Positions 61,903 through 64,000 of a stretch of 64,000 bases of DNA are shown here, in pieces. The stretch comes from Pseudobdellovibrionaceae bacterium. GTDB taxonomy: Bacteria > Bdellovibrionota > Bdellovibrionia > Bdellovibrionales > UBA1609. The stretch lies in contig JACKAM010000001.1 in NCBI GenBank assembly GCA_020635075.1, forward strand, positions 2,108,001 through 2,172,000. The letters are read 5' to 3'. The notes beneath the pieces are model-generated. The model ran no database searches, was not told the DNA's origin, and was given only the letters and a program-made list of their open reading frames with translations. The position numbers were made by a program, and so were the translations under genes. Numbering within the stretch: position 1 is the stretch's first letter; each line of letters starts with the position of its first letter.

Positions 61903-63303
61903 ATGAGAAGAAATTTCGTAGCCGTTGATCTCATCCTATTGCTTATTGGCCTTTATTTTTCATTGGGAGCCCAAGCAGAATCGATTCTCCTGGCCCAGAA
62001 CGCGCCCAGGGTTTTGCCCACCAAAAAAACCGTCAACACGGGTCCTGAGGAAATTGCTCCTGAAAAAGGCAATACAGACCCCCTCAACAAAATGGGAAAG
62101 CCCAAGGATAATAAGACTGTCCTGACTGGAAATCAGCAGGTTCAGGAGTTTGTCGGAGTGGTGCAATTTCTCAAGGGCAAGGCCAATTGGGACGGCACTG
62201 ACCGCAAAGATGATATCGGCTTTAAGACATTGTTCGGCTGGAACGAGAGCGTCGCTGTCGATGATGATGCCCACCTCAAAATGGTCACTCGCAGCCGCTG
62301 TGTGGCCGTAGTTTATGGAGAGAGCCAACTCCAAACCCCTCTTAAGAGTGCCGAAAGTGCCTGGAATGTTGTGGGTGGATCGGCTCGCTGGATTTGCGGA
62401 ACCGGACAATCGGATACGGTTCGCCTCAACGGGCATGCCATCAGCCTAAGTGACGGAGAACTTTTGTATCACAAAAAGCTTCTTTATATCGTTCATGGCA
62501 AAGCCGTGTCTGAGTCAGGAGAATTGGAACCCGGTCAAACCTATAAATGGTCAGGCAACCGTTGGATTGTGGAATATGATGGTGAAGACCTCTACCAAAG
62601 CTGGGAACTGGCTCAGAAATTGCCTGCACCTAAGGAGAGCAAATCCTTGGGTGAGCCTTCGCGCAAAATTCGCAGCCGGTGGTATTTGGGCCCTATGTTT
62701 GGACCGGCGAAAACAAGTCATCCCAACTCATTATTTGAAATTAGTGATCCAGAAATTCATGGCATTCGAGCCGCCGTGAACTTTAAGTGGGGAGATCAAT
62801 CAGTCATTGGATCCCTGAATTTTTATGAAATTGAAAACAAGAATTCAGAACGGGACTGCTGTTCCATGGGGCCGCCCCAGCCGGGTGACGACCCCACCCG
62901 CCATAATCTCTACGAGTCTTTTACTGCCGATGTGGGTTGGCGCTCCAATCACGACCGTGACTGGGCTTGGACGGCCCGAATGGGGATTGGCCTGGACATC
63001 CTGGAGGTCCGCAGTTTTTCCAGTGGCCCAGGACCTGGGTTTAGCTTCCAACGGGATGTGGACTTTATCTCGGCTCATCTATCGTTTGGAATCGAAAAGA
63101 TCTTCTTCGAAGAATGGTTAGGCTGGGGCGGATTACTTCTCTCGGCTGAAGCCTTTTACCACCAAGGCTTAATTCACCAAAAGACCAACAGTGAACCCTT
63201 CGAGTATATCCCCGATCCACGCCCACCGGAGTACCACTCGGTCGATGACACCCTCTCCGCATTTGGCGTGATCTTCAACTTCGCCCCACTCCTCCAATTC
63301 TAA
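61903..63303 (+). CDS. FecR-like domain protein with C-terminal outer-membrane barrel
   Basis: 466 aa from ATG 61903 after AAGGAAGGG. Signal peptide LLLIGLYFSLGAQA. Residues 90-230 resemble the FecR repeat domain (GVVQFLKGKANWDG, DDAHLKMVTRSRCVAVVYGE). Residues 260-466 look like a beta barrel (RWYLGPMFGPAKT, FTADVGWRSN, GFSFQRD) ending with aromatic LLQF. It may be an envelope sensor or anchoring protein. Converges on another FecR gene across a 125-bp palindrome. Confidence 0.8.
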   Translation: MRRNFVAVDLILLLIGLYFSLGAQAESILLAQNAPRVLPTKKTVNTGPEEIAPEKGNTDPLNKMGKPKDNKTVLTGNQQVQEFVGVVQFLKGKANWDGTDRKDDIGFKTLFGWNESVAVDDDAHLKMVTRSRCVAVVYGESQLQTPLKSAESAWNVVGGSARWICGTGQSDTVRLNGHAISLSDGELLYHKKLLYIVHGKAVSESGELEPGQTYKWSGNRWIVEYDGEDLYQSWELAQKLPAPKESKSLGEPSRKIRSRWYLGPMFGPAKTSHPNSLFEISDPEIHGIRAAVNFKWGDQSVIGSLNFYEIENKNSERDCCSMGPPQPGDDPTRHNLYESFTADVGWRSNHDRDWAWTARMGIGLDILEVRSFSSGPGPGFSFQRDVDFISAHLSFGIEKIFFEEWLGWGGLLLSAEAFYHQGLIHQKTNSEPFEYIPDPRPPEYHSVDDTLSAFGVIFNFAPLLQF

Positions 63304-63336
63304 CGCCGCAGATGGACCCGCTTAACCGCCACACTT

Positions 63337-63461
63337 GGGCTGGTCAAAAGGGTTCACATGCAAGGCGGGGGTATTTCGATCGAGCGGAATCGTACATAAA
63401 TGTACGTTGGAGTGAGATCGAAGTGCCTCCAACGCAGCAGATGGACCCTTTTCACCAGCCC
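63337..63461. repeat. 125-bp imperfect palindrome between two FecR-type genes (element P3)
   Basis: 63337-63397 folds onto 63400-63461 with about three quarters of positions paired and a 2-base centre (core CGTACATAAATGTACG). It nearly fills the 160-bp gap between the convergent FecR-type genes. A 16-bp direct repeat with one mismatch (CGCCGCAGATGGACCC at 63304, CGCAGCAGATGGACCC at 63433) overlaps it. Confidence 0.85.
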
Positions 63462-63463
63462 AA

Positions 63464-64000
63464 CTAGAATTCTTCGCGAAGGTCCTTTAGATCAAATGGC
63501 ATTTCCTTAGGCGCCGGCTTCCACTCTTCGGGAGCCCCCAAGACTTCGACGGCCTCTTTGTGCGTGAACTCTTCATCGGCCTTGACCAAAACAGAGGTCT
63601 GACGGATTTCAGCCACTAATTGGGTGTCGATGGGTTTGACTTCCAACTTTTTGACAATCACCGGAGTGGTCACCACTTTGGCCGACTTGACGAGACCTGA
63701 ACTCGCGCCAGCATCTAACTGCTTTCCTTTTGCCACCATGGACTCCGGCTGTGCGGATGGCTCGGGAACTTGCTCAACTGCCACCTGATTTCCCGCAGGA
63801 ACATTGACCTTTTGGCCAGTTCCCACTTGCTCGACCTGAACTTCGCCAGAAATGGTGGCCTGTTCTGTCACCTTGGTATTGGGTTCAAAGCTGACGTAAA
63901 AATCTGTTCCACGCACACCGGCAACGGCTGTGGATGTACGAATGCGAAACTTGCTTTGCCGATCCTTTTGCTTTTGGTCTTCCGTTTTCTTGTCTTCTTC
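63464..64000 (-). CDS. FecR-domain protein (5' end beyond window)
   Basis: 178 residues visible; the frame is open to the right edge. FRIRTSTAVAGVRGTDFYV is the FecR signature (AVxGVRGT), followed by ATISGEVQVEQVGTGQKVNV and VPAGNQVAVEQ. The C-terminal 100 residues are Lys/Glu/Pro-rich. FecR-domain proteins act as periplasmic anti-sigma partners or peptidoglycan- or LPS-associated structural proteins; with no sigma factor nearby the second is more likely. Its stop abuts the palindrome. Confidence 0.87.
   Translation of the reverse strand, partial: EEDKKTEDQKQKDRQSKFRIRTSTAVAGVRGTDFYVSFEPNTKVTEQATISGEVQVEQVGTGQKVNVPAGNQVAVEQVPEPSAQPESMVAKGKQLDAGASSGLVKSAKVVTTPVIVKKLEVKPIDTQLVAEIRQTSVLVKADEEFTHKEAVEVLGAPEEWKPAPKEMPFDLKDLREEF

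Noticed and set aside
1..64000. Insertion sequences, prophage, CRISPR-Cas or toxin-antitoxin genes
   Set aside because: None seen: no transposase, integrase, Cas or capsid-like protein among the recognisable genes. The HNH protein alone is not evidence of a mobile element.

Overview
The window looks like a chromosome segment of a Gram-negative bacterium of mid GC content. Gene content suggests the Bdellovibrionota or a related former-deltaproteobacterial lineage: many lipoproteins and outer-membrane barrels, LptG, a receiver protein with a helical tail, a sigma-54 response regulator, mitochondrial-type aconitase, and a gamma-alpha fused 2-oxoacid:ferredoxin oxidoreductase. This assignment is inference; there is no rRNA or marker gene that would settle it. 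I see no insertion sequence, prophage or CRISPR array.

Layout. 1-3330: a secreted HExxH metallopeptidase and, 3 bp downstream, a protein with two repeats resembling the TIMP/NTR fold (it runs off the left edge). 3551-8087: an SDR oxidoreductase, a lipoprotein, a secreted protein, and a YceI/cytochrome c pair. 8321-15739 (minus): lptG, then six overlapping genes def-fmt-rpe-hutH-hutU-mipA. 15893-23856 (plus): receiver protein, nadC, birA, a redoxin, a signal-peptidase-like protein, a GyrI-like protein and an M1 aminopeptidase. 23946-33825: a secreted protein, aconitase, a barrel, DNA topoisomerase VI (top6B-top6A, with a histone-like lysine tail on Top6B), HNH, bolA-grxD. 33966-41824: an MFS-PlsC fusion, a PspA-like/membrane-protein operon facing a putative winged-helix regulator across a region with two matching operator-like sites, and a four-gene phosphorelay. 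41926-46456: a GNAT-deacetylase fusion, a D-2-hydroxyglutarate-dehydrogenase-like flavoprotein, and serA. 46648-55583: a sigma-54 regulator overlapping cdsA-like and plsC-like genes, korA-korB, a VTT-family membrane protein, folE, nhaA and tRNA-Arg(TCT). 55584-64000: a structured non-coding stretch, a lipoprotein, a chalcone-isomerase-like protein, an S1/P1 nuclease, an acyl-CoA synthetase plus stand-alone E2-type acyltransferase, and two FecR-domain proteins.

The genes hang together as housekeeping (TCA cycle, NAD, biotin, folate, formyl-Met, lipid and LPS export) with envelope and signalling modules. The most unusual non-gene structures are three intergenic palindromes of 111-125 bp with almost no loop (8197-8309, 45132-45242, 63337-63461). 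They lie at gene 3' ends, and in one case swallow the stop codons of both convergent genes. The first two share a core, GGTnCCAnGTCC. Other items worth attention are the peptidase/TIMP-like pair, topoisomerase VI with its tail, the GNAT-deacetylase fusion, the paired operators at 37907 and 38025, and a tRNA 3'-end duplication at 55760.
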